From positions 62,001-126,000 of the forward strand of contig JAFRZX010000054.1 in the NCBI GenBank assembly GCA_017442315.1: 64,000 nucleotides of DNA, given 5' to 3'. The notes under the pieces are model-generated. The model saw nothing but the letters and a program-made list of their open reading frames with translations. It was not told where the DNA came from and ran no database searches. The stretch is from Bacteroidales bacterium. Lineage in GTDB: Bacteria; Bacteroidota; Bacteroidia; Bacteroidales; UBA932. Below, in pieces: positions 54,785-64,000 of the stretch (the stretch's first letter is position 1; every line of letters begins with the position of its first letter). The position numbers and the translations under genes are program-made.

Positions 54785-56979
54785 CTGTATCTCAAGAAAA
54801 TGTTTTCAAATGCCACATAATCCTCATATACGATATAAGGATTGATATGTGACGTCTCTGTCTCTCCGTCATAATGAACCGGAAGACTTGAAATCACAGT
54901 ATCATATGGACGTATCCTTACCCGGACATCCTCCTTTCCAAAGATTTCCTCCGGAAAACAGAATGCATGCGTTGTCGCACCAAGTCCGGCAGAAGTGCAT
55001 GTCTGATATAGATTGCCATTAAGGGAAGTCTCCACATATGGCAGTGTATGGAGATGCACGTATTTCTCACCTGTAGCACTGCTTACAGCCATATTCCATT
55101 CCCGACCTCCATCAATGGAATATTCTACACACCAATGGCTCGGATAGCTGCGTATCGTCGCCAAAGCCAGAGTCTGACCTGAGTAGAAACTGAACATCAG
55201 CATCATCTGCGATCCGGATATGCCTACAGTCGAGAAGTCTAGCCTCACGCCATTATATCCCACGACTTCTTCTCCTTCAAATCTGTACCATCCTCTCATA
55301 TCCGACTTTATCATAAGAGCCCTATACAGGTCAGATATTCCGCAGGTCCTGTTTGTCACAGCAGCAATGCTCTTGTAGCTATGCTGGTCGGAGAAAGTTC
55401 CTGACGTTGTCTTCTCGCACTTAAGAGTAACTGCAGCATTGTCGTCTGCCGGTATGGAAGCGGTCAAAGCCTTATCATATCTGTTGTCAGATGATGCCCC
55501 AAAGCCATCCCATTTTGCCAGGACCGTCCAGACGGAAGGTTCTCCGAAATCAAATCCGGTCTCATCAACAACCCTTAACTGATATTGACCGACATTACCA
55601 TACCTCCTTATGTCTTCAGACACAATGATGCCGCTGACACAGCCTTTGCCACGCGGAGCACCGGCATCCGGCTTCCTCCATTCACAAAGCATGTTTATAG
55701 GTGCATAGATCGCATTTCCCGTACAATCCGTAAGGAGTGTCGCCCAGTTATCCATATAGAAGTATCTTGCAGAGCTACTATTCGGGCAAGCCGTGTTCAC
55801 ACTGGTTTCCAGAGCATAGTTTTCACGTATATCAGTATATGACCCTTCCTTTACAGCCAATTCGACATCCTTGAGAGTAACCCATGTATATATATCTTCC
55901 GGAACCAGCTCGGTTATGTTTTTTTCCTTGACAACCACTTCTGCGCCATCGCTGCTTTCCATTACATTTTCTCCCGATACGGAAGAAATGGTATATCTCT
56001 CCGGATCGTTTTCCATAGACAATACAGTTCCCTGAAGTGATAGCGTCACTGAAGTTCCATGCTTGAGAAGATTGTCGGACACCTCATCATAAATGACACG
56101 GAATCCATACTTGCCGTCAATGCTCTGTATATATGCAGTCCTGTCACTGACTGTCACATCCACAATCTTCGCACTCAATGCCGGATTCAACCCCATGTTC
56201 CTGCTGTCGCTATCACTGACCACAACACCTTCAATGACATAATTTTCTGTGATGGCAGCCGCTGATGCAAGACTCCTTGCATCAGCGAAAGAAACAGGCT
56301 TACCGAAGTTACCGTTTCTGTCAGACTGTGTCACATAGAAATCAGCCGAATGATATTCATTCCACCCGTCAGTAAAACTTACCGTAACCTTTGCCTTGTT
56401 TACCTTGTCGGTAGCATTGGCACTAATGCTGGCCTTAAGACGTCCTCCCTCCAGTTTCGACACACTTATCCATCCATCAGAACCTGACAGATATGCAATA
56501 GCAACATTCAGCAGGGAATGATCGACATTTGTCTCCAGAGAAAATTCCATTTCCGTATTGTCCTTTCCGGAAACACTCCTGAATGGAGTCATGCATTTCA
56601 GATAAGGCTCCTTACCATCCTGCTTTACGACCACTTCCATTGTCTTTCCGGTAGAAGATGCCACATCAAGTACAACACCCCTTCGGAGTCCTTCCTCATT
56701 GGGCTGGAAAGTAACCGTAACGTCAGAGTCTCCGCTGAAAGCCATTGTACTGACCTGAGCCCACTCCTGCAGTCCTCCTCTTGGAGCAAGAGTGACATCA
56801 CTGTTGGAATATATACGGAAAGTCACTGAACCTCCCTCTACAGCGACATTTTCAGCTATTTCACTAACAGCAAGTTCATCTATCGTAACGTATTGCGCAT
56901 CATCCAGATTACACGAAGCTGCAATAACAGTCATCGCAAACAATATTGACATTCTGAATATTTTCATGCTAAGTCTCAT
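54781..56979 (-). CDS. BACON-DUF5689 lipoprotein (copy 2)
   Basis: A 732-residue lipoprotein (IAASC, Cys23). Two BACON-like beta domains (about 30-123 and 125-220, ending VVVKQDG and FYVTQSD) precede a DUF5689 region: GVVVSDSDSRNM (251-262), SIDGKYGFRVIY, MENDPERYTISS and PEDIYTWVTLKDVE. A C-terminal beta-rich module with GWYRFEGEEVVGYNGVRLDFS shares wording with the other two copies. BACON domains are carbohydrate- or mucin-binding modules of Bacteroidota. It is probably surface-exposed. It overlaps the nuclease start by 4 bp. Confidence 0.75.
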   Translation of the reverse strand: MRLSMKIFRMSILFAMTVIAASCNLDDAQYVTIDELAVSEIAENVAVEGGSVTFRIYSNSDVTLAPRGGLQEWAQVSTMAFSGDSDVTVTFQPNEEGLRRGVVLDVASSTGKTMEVVVKQDGKEPYLKCMTPFRSVSGKDNTEMEFSLETNVDHSLLNVAIAYLSGSDGWISVSKLEGGRLKASISANATDKVNKAKVTVSFTDGWNEYHSADFYVTQSDRNGNFGKPVSFADARSLASAAAITENYVIEGVVVSDSDSRNMGLNPALSAKIVDVTVSDRTAYIQSIDGKYGFRVIYDEVSDNLLKHGTSVTLSLQGTVLSMENDPERYTISSVSGENVMESSDGAEVVVKEKNITELVPEDIYTWVTLKDVELAVKEGSYTDIRENYALETSVNTACPNSSSARYFYMDNWATLLTDCTGNAIYAPINMLCEWRKPDAGAPRGKGCVSGIIVSEDIRRYGNVGQYQLRVVDETGFDFGEPSVWTVLAKWDGFGASSDNRYDKALTASIPADDNAAVTLKCEKTTSGTFSDQHSYKSIAAVTNRTCGISDLYRALMIKSDMRGWYRFEGEEVVGYNGVRLDFSTVGISGSQMMLMFSFYSGQTLALATIRSYPSHWCVEYSIDGGREWNMAVSSATGEKYVHLHTLPYVETSLNGNLYQTCTSAGLGATTHAFCFPEEIFGKEDVRVRIRPYDTVISSLPVHYDGETETSHINPYIVYEDYVAFENIFLRYR

Positions 56980-56985
56980 TATTTT

Positions 56986-58593
56986 CTATTTATAATCAAT
57001 CTGTATCGATTCAAATCTTATCCAGGTTTCCCTGGCCGTATCGCCATGACGTACCTTTCCATCCTTTGCAGGATCACCGTAATCGACCCTTATTCTGGAA
57101 ATATTGTCTGTAGACGGGGCCAGTCTCACAAACACCTCATTCTGTCCCAAAGCCTCCTGAGGCAATGTATACGAACGTTGTTGAGGGCCCAACCCTGTAT
57201 CAATTCCCGGTTTCTTGACAAAATCATGTCCCGAATCGGTTATCTTCCGGTCTTTCCATGGTACCGATCTCAGGATTATAGACTCCGCCCCGGTAGCATT
57301 TTCCTTCAAGAGCATCCATACACGCCCGTCGAGGGAATACTCCACTTCCCAGTCTACCGGAAAATACCAGCACTTGTTTCCATCCTGGGTTCCTGCTGAC
57401 CACTCGAAATTGAACTGCAGCTGAGTCCCCTTCATCTTCCTGGTGCTGAACTTCACATAAAATCCCTTTGAGTTCAAAGGCTTATCCCCATCCCAGTCAT
57501 ACCAATCTACGGTCTTGCCCACAAACATTATCGCTGCATTGGAAAGAAAACCCTTATTTTCTACAGAAAGATCGTTATATCCGGAGTATACATGTACGGC
57601 AGAACCGCTGTCCGTCCACAACAGAGCAGTGGAAGATCCTATATCATTATAGATGCGGTCATTCTTCTGACCGTTCTTAAAAAGTCCTCCTACAGTACCA
57701 AGAGTCTCAAAATCAAGGCTTTGTCCGGACCCTTCAGGTTTCATCCATCCTACATAAGTCTTCCACGGAGACTTCCCTTCAAGCACTATATCCGACTCAT
57801 ACAGAGGTCTGATACAGTATCGGCCCATATAACCTCCATACCTCGGCATCTGCGTATGGACAATAACTCCTGACACAGTACCCACACCTTTAGGAAGAGC
57901 CTTTCCTGTCCTTCTCCATGGACACATCATATTGACAAGCATATAGATATTGTTTCCCTGCCCATCACGCAGTAACGTAGCCCAGCCATCCATTCTGGTT
58001 GCAGCCGTATAATCAACCTTGGAATGATATTCCTCCATATAAGGGACAAATTCCTCATGGACATTGGAAAACGACCCATCCTTGAAGATGATGTCCATAT
58101 CCTGCAGAGTCACGAATGTGTAGATGTCGTCATCCGTAAGCTGGGATACATGCTTCACTTTCTGCACAGTTCCATGGCCGGACTCCACGCTTTCAATCTG
58201 ACGGGCACGCACCTTCCTGACCGTAATCGCGTCAGGAGAAGATGTCCTCACGAGAGTACATCCGTTCAGGTCGATAGAAATCCTGTCATAGCGTTCCAGC
58301 TGATTTTCCGAAGGTTCGTCAAATATAAGCCGGATTCCCATAGAGCCATCCGCTTCCTGAACATACGCAGTCCTGCGATTTTCCCTCATTTCCATCTTAG
58401 CTGAAGAAAAATTACGGTTCATATCCATGTTAGGACTTCGCCAGTCACTGACAACCACACCCTCAACCACATAAGGGGCAGTAATCCTGGCCTCTGCACC
58501 TGGAGGACATATATTCCTCAGACTCTTTAGAGACTCAGCTCCAGAAGGCAGGAAACATAAGACGGAAAGGATTGTCAAAGAAAATCTGTTCAT
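56986..58593 (-). CDS. Exported DUF5689-domain protein (copy 1)
   Basis: A 535-residue exported protein with signal peptide (CFLPSGAE) and no lipobox. GVVVSDWRSPNM (45-56), EADGSMGIRLIFDEP and DIYTFVTLQDMD are shared with the other two copies; the usual NDPERYT is changed to SSPDAITV. Its C-terminal part has CWYFPVDWEVEYSLDG, parallel to copy 3's FPVEWKVSYSVDG. It lies between the SusE/F-position lipoprotein and copy 2, with gaps of 2 and 6 bp. Function is unknown. Confidence 0.72.
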   Translation of the reverse strand: MNRFSLTILSVLCFLPSGAESLKSLRNICPPGAEARITAPYVVEGVVVSDWRSPNMDMNRNFSSAKMEMRENRRTAYVQEADGSMGIRLIFDEPSENQLERYDRISIDLNGCTLVRTSSPDAITVRKVRARQIESVESGHGTVQKVKHVSQLTDDDIYTFVTLQDMDIIFKDGSFSNVHEEFVPYMEEYHSKVDYTAATRMDGWATLLRDGQGNNIYMLVNMMCPWRRTGKALPKGVGTVSGVIVHTQMPRYGGYMGRYCIRPLYESDIVLEGKSPWKTYVGWMKPEGSGQSLDFETLGTVGGLFKNGQKNDRIYNDIGSSTALLWTDSGSAVHVYSGYNDLSVENKGFLSNAAIMFVGKTVDWYDWDGDKPLNSKGFYVKFSTRKMKGTQLQFNFEWSAGTQDGNKCWYFPVDWEVEYSLDGRVWMLLKENATGAESIILRSVPWKDRKITDSGHDFVKKPGIDTGLGPQQRSYTLPQEALGQNEVFVRLAPSTDNISRIRVDYGDPAKDGKVRHGDTARETWIRFESIQIDYK

Positions 58594-58595
58594 GA

Positions 58596-59582
58596 CTATT
58601 TCTGCACTATTGTAACTGATGCGGCAACGGTGACACCGTCAAGATCTCTGTGTGAAAGACTGACTGTAGCTGTCCTCGAAGCAGAAGTGCTGTTTCTTTC
58701 AGCAGAGAAGGTCAGCCTGACTCCATCCTCTTCCCTGACAAGATGAAGATCGGAAAGAAAATCTGCTGAAGAGACGACAGCCACATCATCAAGCATATCC
58801 TGAAGATTGGTATCGACCTCTAAAGCATACGTACCCTCACCTGATTCTATTTCAAATGTCTTTTTCATAGATATTTCCGCAACCTCTGCATTCTGTATCA
58901 AGTCAAGAGTCATAATCTTTTCCATTCCCTCAGTATATTCCAGAGGAAGACCTGCCAGAACCGTAACAGTCCTTTGGGAACCTCCTTCATTGCGGAGGAC
59001 CGCATAAGAGAATCTTGCCACAACCTTTCTGTCGGTACCCATCACTCCATCATCTGAAACAATCGTATAACCGGTCAGTCCTGATAACCAGCGACATTCC
59101 TCCTCAACGGAAGGTCTGCACCGCTTCAGAATCTCCGATGGGACATTTGTCTGGAAAGTGACAGTCGCCATATATGATCCGCAAGGATATTCAAGGGCAG
59201 CCGGATCATAGGTAAGGTGATACATCGGATCATATCCATGCTGGGAAATGTTGACACGCTGCTCATGAGCACCGCTGACAAACACCAGACAGACACTACG
59301 CTCACCCTCCCAGTTTTCTTCGACAGTCAGTCGTATCACACCGTTTCCTGTCCCTGAAGTTTCTCCGTCAAAATGAACCCAATCCACTTCTTCAGACAGT
59401 GAAGCAGTCCATTCTGTACTGCAATATACATAAACCGGGAATGATTTTCCGCTGAAATTTATGACATACCCGTTTGAGTCAACAGATAAATCATAATGCT
59501 TCTCATATGGTTTCTGACATCCTGCTGCAGCCAGAAGCATGAAGGCAAGCAGCGTCAGTATTCTATATGTCCTCATAATCAT
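58596..59582 (-). CDS. BACON-domain lipoprotein in the SusE/F position
   Basis: A 328-residue lipoprotein (AAAGC, Cys22). Three beta-domain segments of BACON type are suggested: STEWTASLSEEVDWVHFDG with VNISQHG, then YMATVTFQTNVP with TVTVLAGL and LDLIQNAE, then a C-terminal module ending SVTIVQK. It directly follows susD with a 4-bp overlap, the position of SusE/SusF-type surface glycan-binding proteins, so that role is likely. It has no enzymatic motifs. Confidence 0.75.
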   Translation of the reverse strand: MIMRTYRILTLLAFMLLAAAGCQKPYEKHYDLSVDSNGYVINFSGKSFPVYVYCSTEWTASLSEEVDWVHFDGETSGTGNGVIRLTVEENWEGERSVCLVFVSGAHEQRVNISQHGYDPMYHLTYDPAALEYPCGSYMATVTFQTNVPSEILKRCRPSVEEECRWLSGLTGYTIVSDDGVMGTDRKVVARFSYAVLRNEGGSQRTVTVLAGLPLEYTEGMEKIMTLDLIQNAEVAEISMKKTFEIESGEGTYALEVDTNLQDMLDDVAVVSSADFLSDLHLVREEDGVRLTFSAERNSTSASRTATVSLSHRDLDGVTVAASVTIVQK

Positions 59583-61243
59583 TCTGCATATTCATCATTA
59601 GTGAGTACATAACCGGACAGGGCACACTCGGTATCAGGAATCGGATAGTAACGATGACAAGGTTTCATACGGTCCTTCAGACGTGAAATCTCATTGTACT
59701 GTTTAGTAATGTCATACCATATGCCCCAGCGCACAAGGTCGAACTTTCTATGGAACTCACCGCCTAGTTCTCTGGCACGCTCATTCTGTATTTCCCGCAT
59801 AAGTTCGGAATCGTTAGTGTAGTCTCTGAAGTTTCCGACCCCGGCCCTCTCTCTCACCTGATCCAGATAATGGATGGCCTTCTGAGGATCTCCCTCCTCA
59901 AGACAGCACTCTGCCATCATGAGCACAGCATCTGCATATCGGAAGATACGGTAATTATTGCTGTCATATGTATTCGTCATTCCCGGACACCAGAACTGAG
60001 GACCCGGATGACCGATGCCGTTATTCTTTACATAGGTGAAGATCTCTCCGGTCTGAAGATTGCCATAGCCGAATTTGTAGAGTGTCCTCTTGTCAAGAGG
60101 CTTACCTCGCACGATACCTGTACTGATAGCATCCATATCTATGACATTGCAATACCTGTATTTCGTCACACCACCCTCATCATAGGCATACAGTTCATCA
60201 CCATAAGTCAGAGGCAATGCCGTAAAGAGACCTTTAGCATTTGCAGCATTCTCAGTCTTGTTTGCTCCGTTGGATCGGAACAGTCCATAGTGCTTCGTAG
60301 GCTTCATTGCAGTCCATGTCGCACCGTTCTGACTAAGTTCCGGCATATAAACCCCATCATAAAGTCCATCGTTGCATGTAGGAGTCATCACATTGGCCAC
60401 ACTGCCGTAAAACTTCACACCTGTGGAAGACCATTCGTGCTGAATCTCAAAGATCCCCTCTGCAGTATTCTTGTAACGCCACTGAATCTCTTCAATCGGG
60501 TACATATCCAATGTTCCATACACATCTTCCAACTGCTTCAAAGCATAAATAGCATCTCCCCACTCCTCGTTCCACATTGCCATCTTTGCCATCATCATAG
60601 CAGTCAGAGCAAATCCTGCATGATTGCTTTCAATCTCGTACGCTCTTACCCTCAAGCCATTTTCCTCAGTAAAGTATGGAAGAGCATTATCCCTCAGGTC
60701 AACATAAAGCTCAGCCCTTATTTCATCTGCTGATTTTCTCGGCAGAGCCCTGATCTTTTCCATTGTCTCAATATCCTTTACAGCATAGGTGTAATATGGG
60801 ACATCACCGAAGAAACTTGTCAGAATATAATAATATAGCGACCTCATAGCTCTCGCCTCTGCAACCATAGTCCATTTGTCGCTGCTATCTATCGGTGCAT
60901 CCGCAATGCACTCGATACACTCGTTCGCACGCATTATACCGATATAGCAGTAACGCCATACGACTGTTCCGACTCCAGGCTTGGCTGGAGATATGTCAAG
61001 ATATGCATTCTCATCGGCTGACCAGCTGCCCCATATATCGGTACATCCTTCCACAGCATGCATGAAATCAGATGTATAGATGTAATGAAGCGGAGTATAT
61101 AGGGCACGAAGTGCAGACCGACACTGTCCCAGCGTATTATAAAAACTTTCCTGAGTGACTTCAGACTGTGGATTCTCTTCAAGAGAACATGACGCCAAAG
61201 CGAAGGCTGTCAGAATGATCATATATGCTGTTATCCTTCTCAT
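59579..61243 (-). CDS. susD: SusD/RagB-family outer-membrane lipoprotein
   Basis: A 554-residue lipoprotein (LASC, Cys19). It contains the SusD-type start (EENPQSEVTQESFYNTLGQCRSAL pattern), YCYIGIMRANECIE, RAMRSLYYYILTSFFGDVPY, and a C-terminal FRYADAVLMMAECCLEEGD with NERARELGGEFHRKFDLVRWG. It caps the SusC barrel and captures glycan at the surface. It is 4 bp after susC and overlaps the next gene by 4 bp. Length and motifs are normal. Confidence 0.95.
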   Translation of the reverse strand: MRRITAYMIILTAFALASCSLEENPQSEVTQESFYNTLGQCRSALRALYTPLHYIYTSDFMHAVEGCTDIWGSWSADENAYLDISPAKPGVGTVVWRYCYIGIMRANECIECIADAPIDSSDKWTMVAEARAMRSLYYYILTSFFGDVPYYTYAVKDIETMEKIRALPRKSADEIRAELYVDLRDNALPYFTEENGLRVRAYEIESNHAGFALTAMMMAKMAMWNEEWGDAIYALKQLEDVYGTLDMYPIEEIQWRYKNTAEGIFEIQHEWSSTGVKFYGSVANVMTPTCNDGLYDGVYMPELSQNGATWTAMKPTKHYGLFRSNGANKTENAANAKGLFTALPLTYGDELYAYDEGGVTKYRYCNVIDMDAISTGIVRGKPLDKRTLYKFGYGNLQTGEIFTYVKNNGIGHPGPQFWCPGMTNTYDSNNYRIFRYADAVLMMAECCLEEGDPQKAIHYLDQVRERAGVGNFRDYTNDSELMREIQNERARELGGEFHRKFDLVRWGIWYDITKQYNEISRLKDRMKPCHRYYPIPDTECALSGYVLTNDEYAE

Positions 61244-61247
61244 GATA

Positions 61248-64000
61248 TCAATATCTTAACTGTAAAGTGAATATTATTGATCTGGCACGGGGATATGCAC
61301 CCATATCGACACGTCTGAGGGTAGAGGTATCGCTGCTGGTAGACACATCCGGATCAAATCCGTTATATTTAGAAAGCAGGAACAGATTATCACCTGTAAC
61401 TCCTATCGTAATGTCTCTCAGTCCGGCCTTCTTTTTCTTTGAAAGGTCAAACCGGTATGAAACTGTTGCGGTCTTGAACCTCAGATAGGACGCATCATGC
61501 ACCTGAAGCGAGCTAGGTACATGCTTATCTCCGATACCTGCACGCGGAAGATCAGACTCAGGATTCCTTACAGGATGCCATGCATCAAGCATGTATCTGT
61601 ACTGATTGGTCGAACGCCCGCCGGACATAGCAAGTTCCGTATAGTTGTAGATCTTTCCACCGATAGAATAAGAGAAATAAAGGCCTACCTTGAATCCATA
61701 TATATTGAACGTATTCTGAATACCTCCGAAGAGAAGAGGATCCGATGATCCAAGATATATCTGATCTTCCTTGCTTAAAACACCGTCATGATTGACATCC
61801 GCATACTTGGCTCTTCCAAGCATAGTATAGACGTCATCGCTTGTGGTCTGCCCCACATAACTTCTGGTGATCTTGTTTCTCTCAACCTCGTCAGCGGTCT
61901 TGAACACTCCTTCATATTGGAATCCCCATAATGCATTGAGAGGATAACCAGCCTTGTATCCATACATCATATAGTCGCTGGACTCCAGACACGCCACATA
62001 GTCTTCATGTCCGATATCATCTACCATCTGATTGTTGTGGGAGACAGTGAGTTCGGTAGTCCACCCGAATTTTCTCCTCTGGATATTCCTTGTCTCCAGC
62101 GAAAGTTCCACACCTCTGTTGGATGTCTGTCCAAGATTGGTGTAACGTGTCCTGAACCCGGTAGACTCGATAGTCTGAAGAGTAAGAAGCAGGTCATTGG
62201 TCCGGGAATAGTATGCGTCAACCGTCAGGTTGATCCTGTTCTTGAGGACAGAGAAGTCTACACCCACATTATATGCTGCTGTCGTCTCCCATGTAAGGTC
62301 AGGATTTGCGATACGGCTAGGATAGAAGCCGACACTCTGGGAACCGTTGAAAATGGCTCCTGATGTAGATGAGCCATATACTCCAAGTGAACGATAAGCT
62401 GCAATTGCATCATTACCGGACTTTCCGTAACTCAAACGGAGAGCGAGATTGTCTATCCAGCGTACCTTCTTGAGGAACTTCTCGTTGCTGACATTCCACT
62501 TGAAGGCTCCGGAAGGGAAGAATCCCCATTTCCTGTTGGCTGCAAAGTTCGACGAACCATCATATCGCGCCGTCAAGGTCAGATAGTACCTGCTCTTGTA
62601 GTTATAGTTTGCACGTGCGAATATGGAATGGCGCACTATCCTGCTGTAGGAAGATGTTATGGTATAATTCTCCTTGCTGCCCACAGCATTAAGATTATGC
62701 CACTTAAGATTATCATCTATGATGCCGTCAGCAGTGATATCTACAGTCTCGAATGTCTGCATGCTTGCAGAATATCCAAGCATGACATCAAAAGCATGGC
62801 CGCCCCGGAACTTCTTCGTATATGTAGCAGTATTCTCTGTCATGAGCTTTACCGCATCATATTCCTTCCTATACGCGTTTCCACCCTGCCCGTCATATCG
62901 ATTAGGAAGAGTGCTTGGCTGATACTTGAAGACATGTGCATTATGAGGCACATATGAGTTCTGGCTCTTTATAATAAGGCCGGTGACAGGCTTGAGCGTG
63001 ATGGTTCCCACATAGTTGCCTACTTTCCTGTTCTTGTAATGCTCTATCTGATCTATCGCAACTCTCGGAGTGTTGATATTTGTACCGTTGACATACAGCG
63101 GATTAACTTCGTCATAAGCTCCGATGAACGGTGCCAGATACACGGCACCGGTATACATATTCGTACCTCCTATGTTAGCCTTGTTCGGATTCTCCTTCGA
63201 CCATGTATAATTGACCGAGAGGGCCAGATTGATCCATTTTGCGAAATCGTGCGAAATGTTGAACCTTGCATTAAACCTTTGGAAACCGCTGTCATCCACA
63301 ATACCGTCTGTATTGTTCCAACCAGCTGACGCATAATATGTAGTCCCTTTCACCTTCCCGGAAAGCGAAAGATTTGCAGTCTGGGTGAATGCGACTCTGG
63401 TTATCTCATCGAGCCAATCGGTATCACTGCTGAAGTTCTTGACATCATATCGCGGAACACTGGTCGTACTGCCGTCGTTCTTCTCGAAGTTTTCAAAAAA
63501 AGCCATATCGTTTCGATACCTGATCAGTTCATCAGTATTCATCAGGTCGAGTTTACGAGCAAGTTGAGACACTCCGAAAGTCACTTTTCCTGTAACGGAT
63601 GGTTTAGCCGTAACACCTTTCTTAGTCGTGATCATCACCACACCGTTGGCACCACGGGAACCGTAGATAGCCGTCGAGGAAGCATCCTTAAGGATATTGA
63701 TCGATGCGATATCGGAAGGATTGATCTCATTCAGATCCTCCACCGCATCCATCACCCCATCCACAACTATAAGAGGTTCATTGGACGCCTCGATGGATCG
63801 TGTTCCACGCACACGTATGGATGTTCCGGCACCAGGTTCTCCCGTAGTAGACATGATGTCCACACCGGCAACCTTTCCCTGAAGGGCCTGATCGATACTT
63901 GTAGAAGGCGTATCCTCAATATCAGACATTTTCACAGAAGCCACAGAACCTGTAAGATCCATCTTCTTGCTGGTACCATACCCGATGACCACGACCTCAT
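61248..64000 (-). CDS. susC: SusC/RagA-family TonB-dependent receptor, partial (N-terminus beyond right edge)
   Basis: 917 C-terminal residues of a SusC outer-membrane transporter. At the right edge the frame reads EVVVIGYGTSKK, the conserved start of the SusC plug region, and it stays open into 64000, so a signal peptide and carboxypeptidase-regulatory-like domain should lie further right. A GTG at 63992 is internal, not the true start. The plug (ALQGKVAGVDIMSTTGEPG, IRVRG, YGSRGANGVVMITTKKG) and beta-barrel with C-terminal SIIFTLQLRY are complete. It imports oligosaccharides using TonB energy, perhaps from the exbB-exbD-tonB system at 16.6-18.6 kb. Confidence 0.95.
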   Translation of the reverse strand, partial: EVVVIGYGTSKKMDLTGSVASVKMSDIEDTPSTSIDQALQGKVAGVDIMSTTGEPGAGTSIRVRGTRSIEASNEPLIVVDGVMDAVEDLNEINPSDIASINILKDASSTAIYGSRGANGVVMITTKKGVTAKPSVTGKVTFGVSQLARKLDLMNTDELIRYRNDMAFFENFEKNDGSTTSVPRYDVKNFSSDTDWLDEITRVAFTQTANLSLSGKVKGTTYYASAGWNNTDGIVDDSGFQRFNARFNISHDFAKWINLALSVNYTWSKENPNKANIGGTNMYTGAVYLAPFIGAYDEVNPLYVNGTNINTPRVAIDQIEHYKNRKVGNYVGTITLKPVTGLIIKSQNSYVPHNAHVFKYQPSTLPNRYDGQGGNAYRKEYDAVKLMTENTATYTKKFRGGHAFDVMLGYSASMQTFETVDITADGIIDDNLKWHNLNAVGSKENYTITSSYSRIVRHSIFARANYNYKSRYYLTLTARYDGSSNFAANRKWGFFPSGAFKWNVSNEKFLKKVRWIDNLALRLSYGKSGNDAIAAYRSLGVYGSSTSGAIFNGSQSVGFYPSRIANPDLTWETTAAYNVGVDFSVLKNRINLTVDAYYSRTNDLLLTLQTIESTGFRTRYTNLGQTSNRGVELSLETRNIQRRKFGWTTELTVSHNNQMVDDIGHEDYVACLESSDYMMYGYKAGYPLNALWGFQYEGVFKTADEVERNKITRSYVGQTTSDDVYTMLGRAKYADVNHDGVLSKEDQIYLGSSDPLLFGGIQNTFNIYGFKVGLYFSYSIGGKIYNYTELAMSGGRSTNQYRYMLDAWHPVRNPESDLPRAGIGDKHVPSSLQVHDASYLRFKTATVSYRFDLSKKKKAGLRDITIGVTGDNLFLLSKYNGFDPDVSTSSDTSTLRRVDMGAYPRARSIIFTLQLRY

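Noticed and set aside
63990..63992. GTG at the right edge as the start of the SusC gene.
   Set aside because: The upstream in-frame codons continue as the conserved EVV of the plug motif, and SusC proteins need a signal peptide and an N-terminal domain beyond it.

Overview
The window comes from a member of the Bacteroidota, most likely order Bacteroidales. The evidence is a SusC/SusD pair heading a glycan-utilisation locus, a complete moxR-DUF58-batA-batB-batC-batD/E aerotolerance operon, many SPII lipoproteins, BACON and DUF5689 domains, and TAnnTTTG -7 boxes instead of the usual -10/-35 pair. Genus and family cannot be settled from the sequence alone. Gene density is very high. No stretch without a gene exceeds about 190 bp (the longest is 15546-15735), and I see no rRNA, tRNA, CRISPR array, insertion sequence or phage gene.

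Left part (1-32.7 kb), mostly housekeeping. A cut-off groES lies at the left edge. Next come a leftward surface-glycan unit (a StrF-like glycosyltransferase, two tandem RgpF-family proteins and an aldose 1-epimerase lipoprotein), a DUF819 membrane protein, glyA and a SpoU-type methyltransferase. The leftward bat operon (7126-15545) carries an in-frame batD-batE fusion. Rightward genes follow: truA, an exbB-exbD-tonB energy-transduction operon, an RluB-type pseudouridine synthase with a 54-bp tandem-repeat tail, era, parC and aroK. After these come leftward recJ, lysS, an orphan repeat lipoprotein (leftward), a second SpoU methyltransferase coupled to aroE, ssb and purA. Divergent neighbours often share short intergenic regions with facing TAnnTTTG boxes. 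Convergent neighbours abut or overlap.

Right part (32.7-64 kb) is one leftward polysaccharide-utilisation locus (PUL) of 17 genes with no gap over about 42 bp. In transcription order it contains: susC (start beyond the right edge), susD, a BACON lipoprotein, a DUF5689 protein, a BACON-DUF5689 lipoprotein, an S1/P1-type zinc nuclease, a third DUF5689 protein, a fimbrillin/FN3-like lipoprotein, a calcineurin-like phosphoesterase, GH3, a clan GH-A enzyme resembling GH39, GH30, a histidine acid phosphatase (phytase/MINPP-like), a sodium:solute symporter, a zinc-dependent polyol/sugar dehydrogenase, a PfkB sugar kinase, GH2 and GH31. A strong bidirectional terminator shared with purA ends it.

The PUL is the most unusual part of the window. 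It combines five glycosidases with three phosphate-ester-cleaving enzymes (nuclease, metallophosphoesterase, phytase-like phosphatase), three DUF5689 proteins, and an uptake-oxidation-phosphorylation module. A plausible reading is capture and breakdown of a phosphorylated or phosphodiester-containing glycoconjugate or a nucleic-acid-rich substrate, with a released sugar or polyol imported, oxidised and phosphorylated. The substrate is inferred, not shown. No regulator of the locus is visible in the window.
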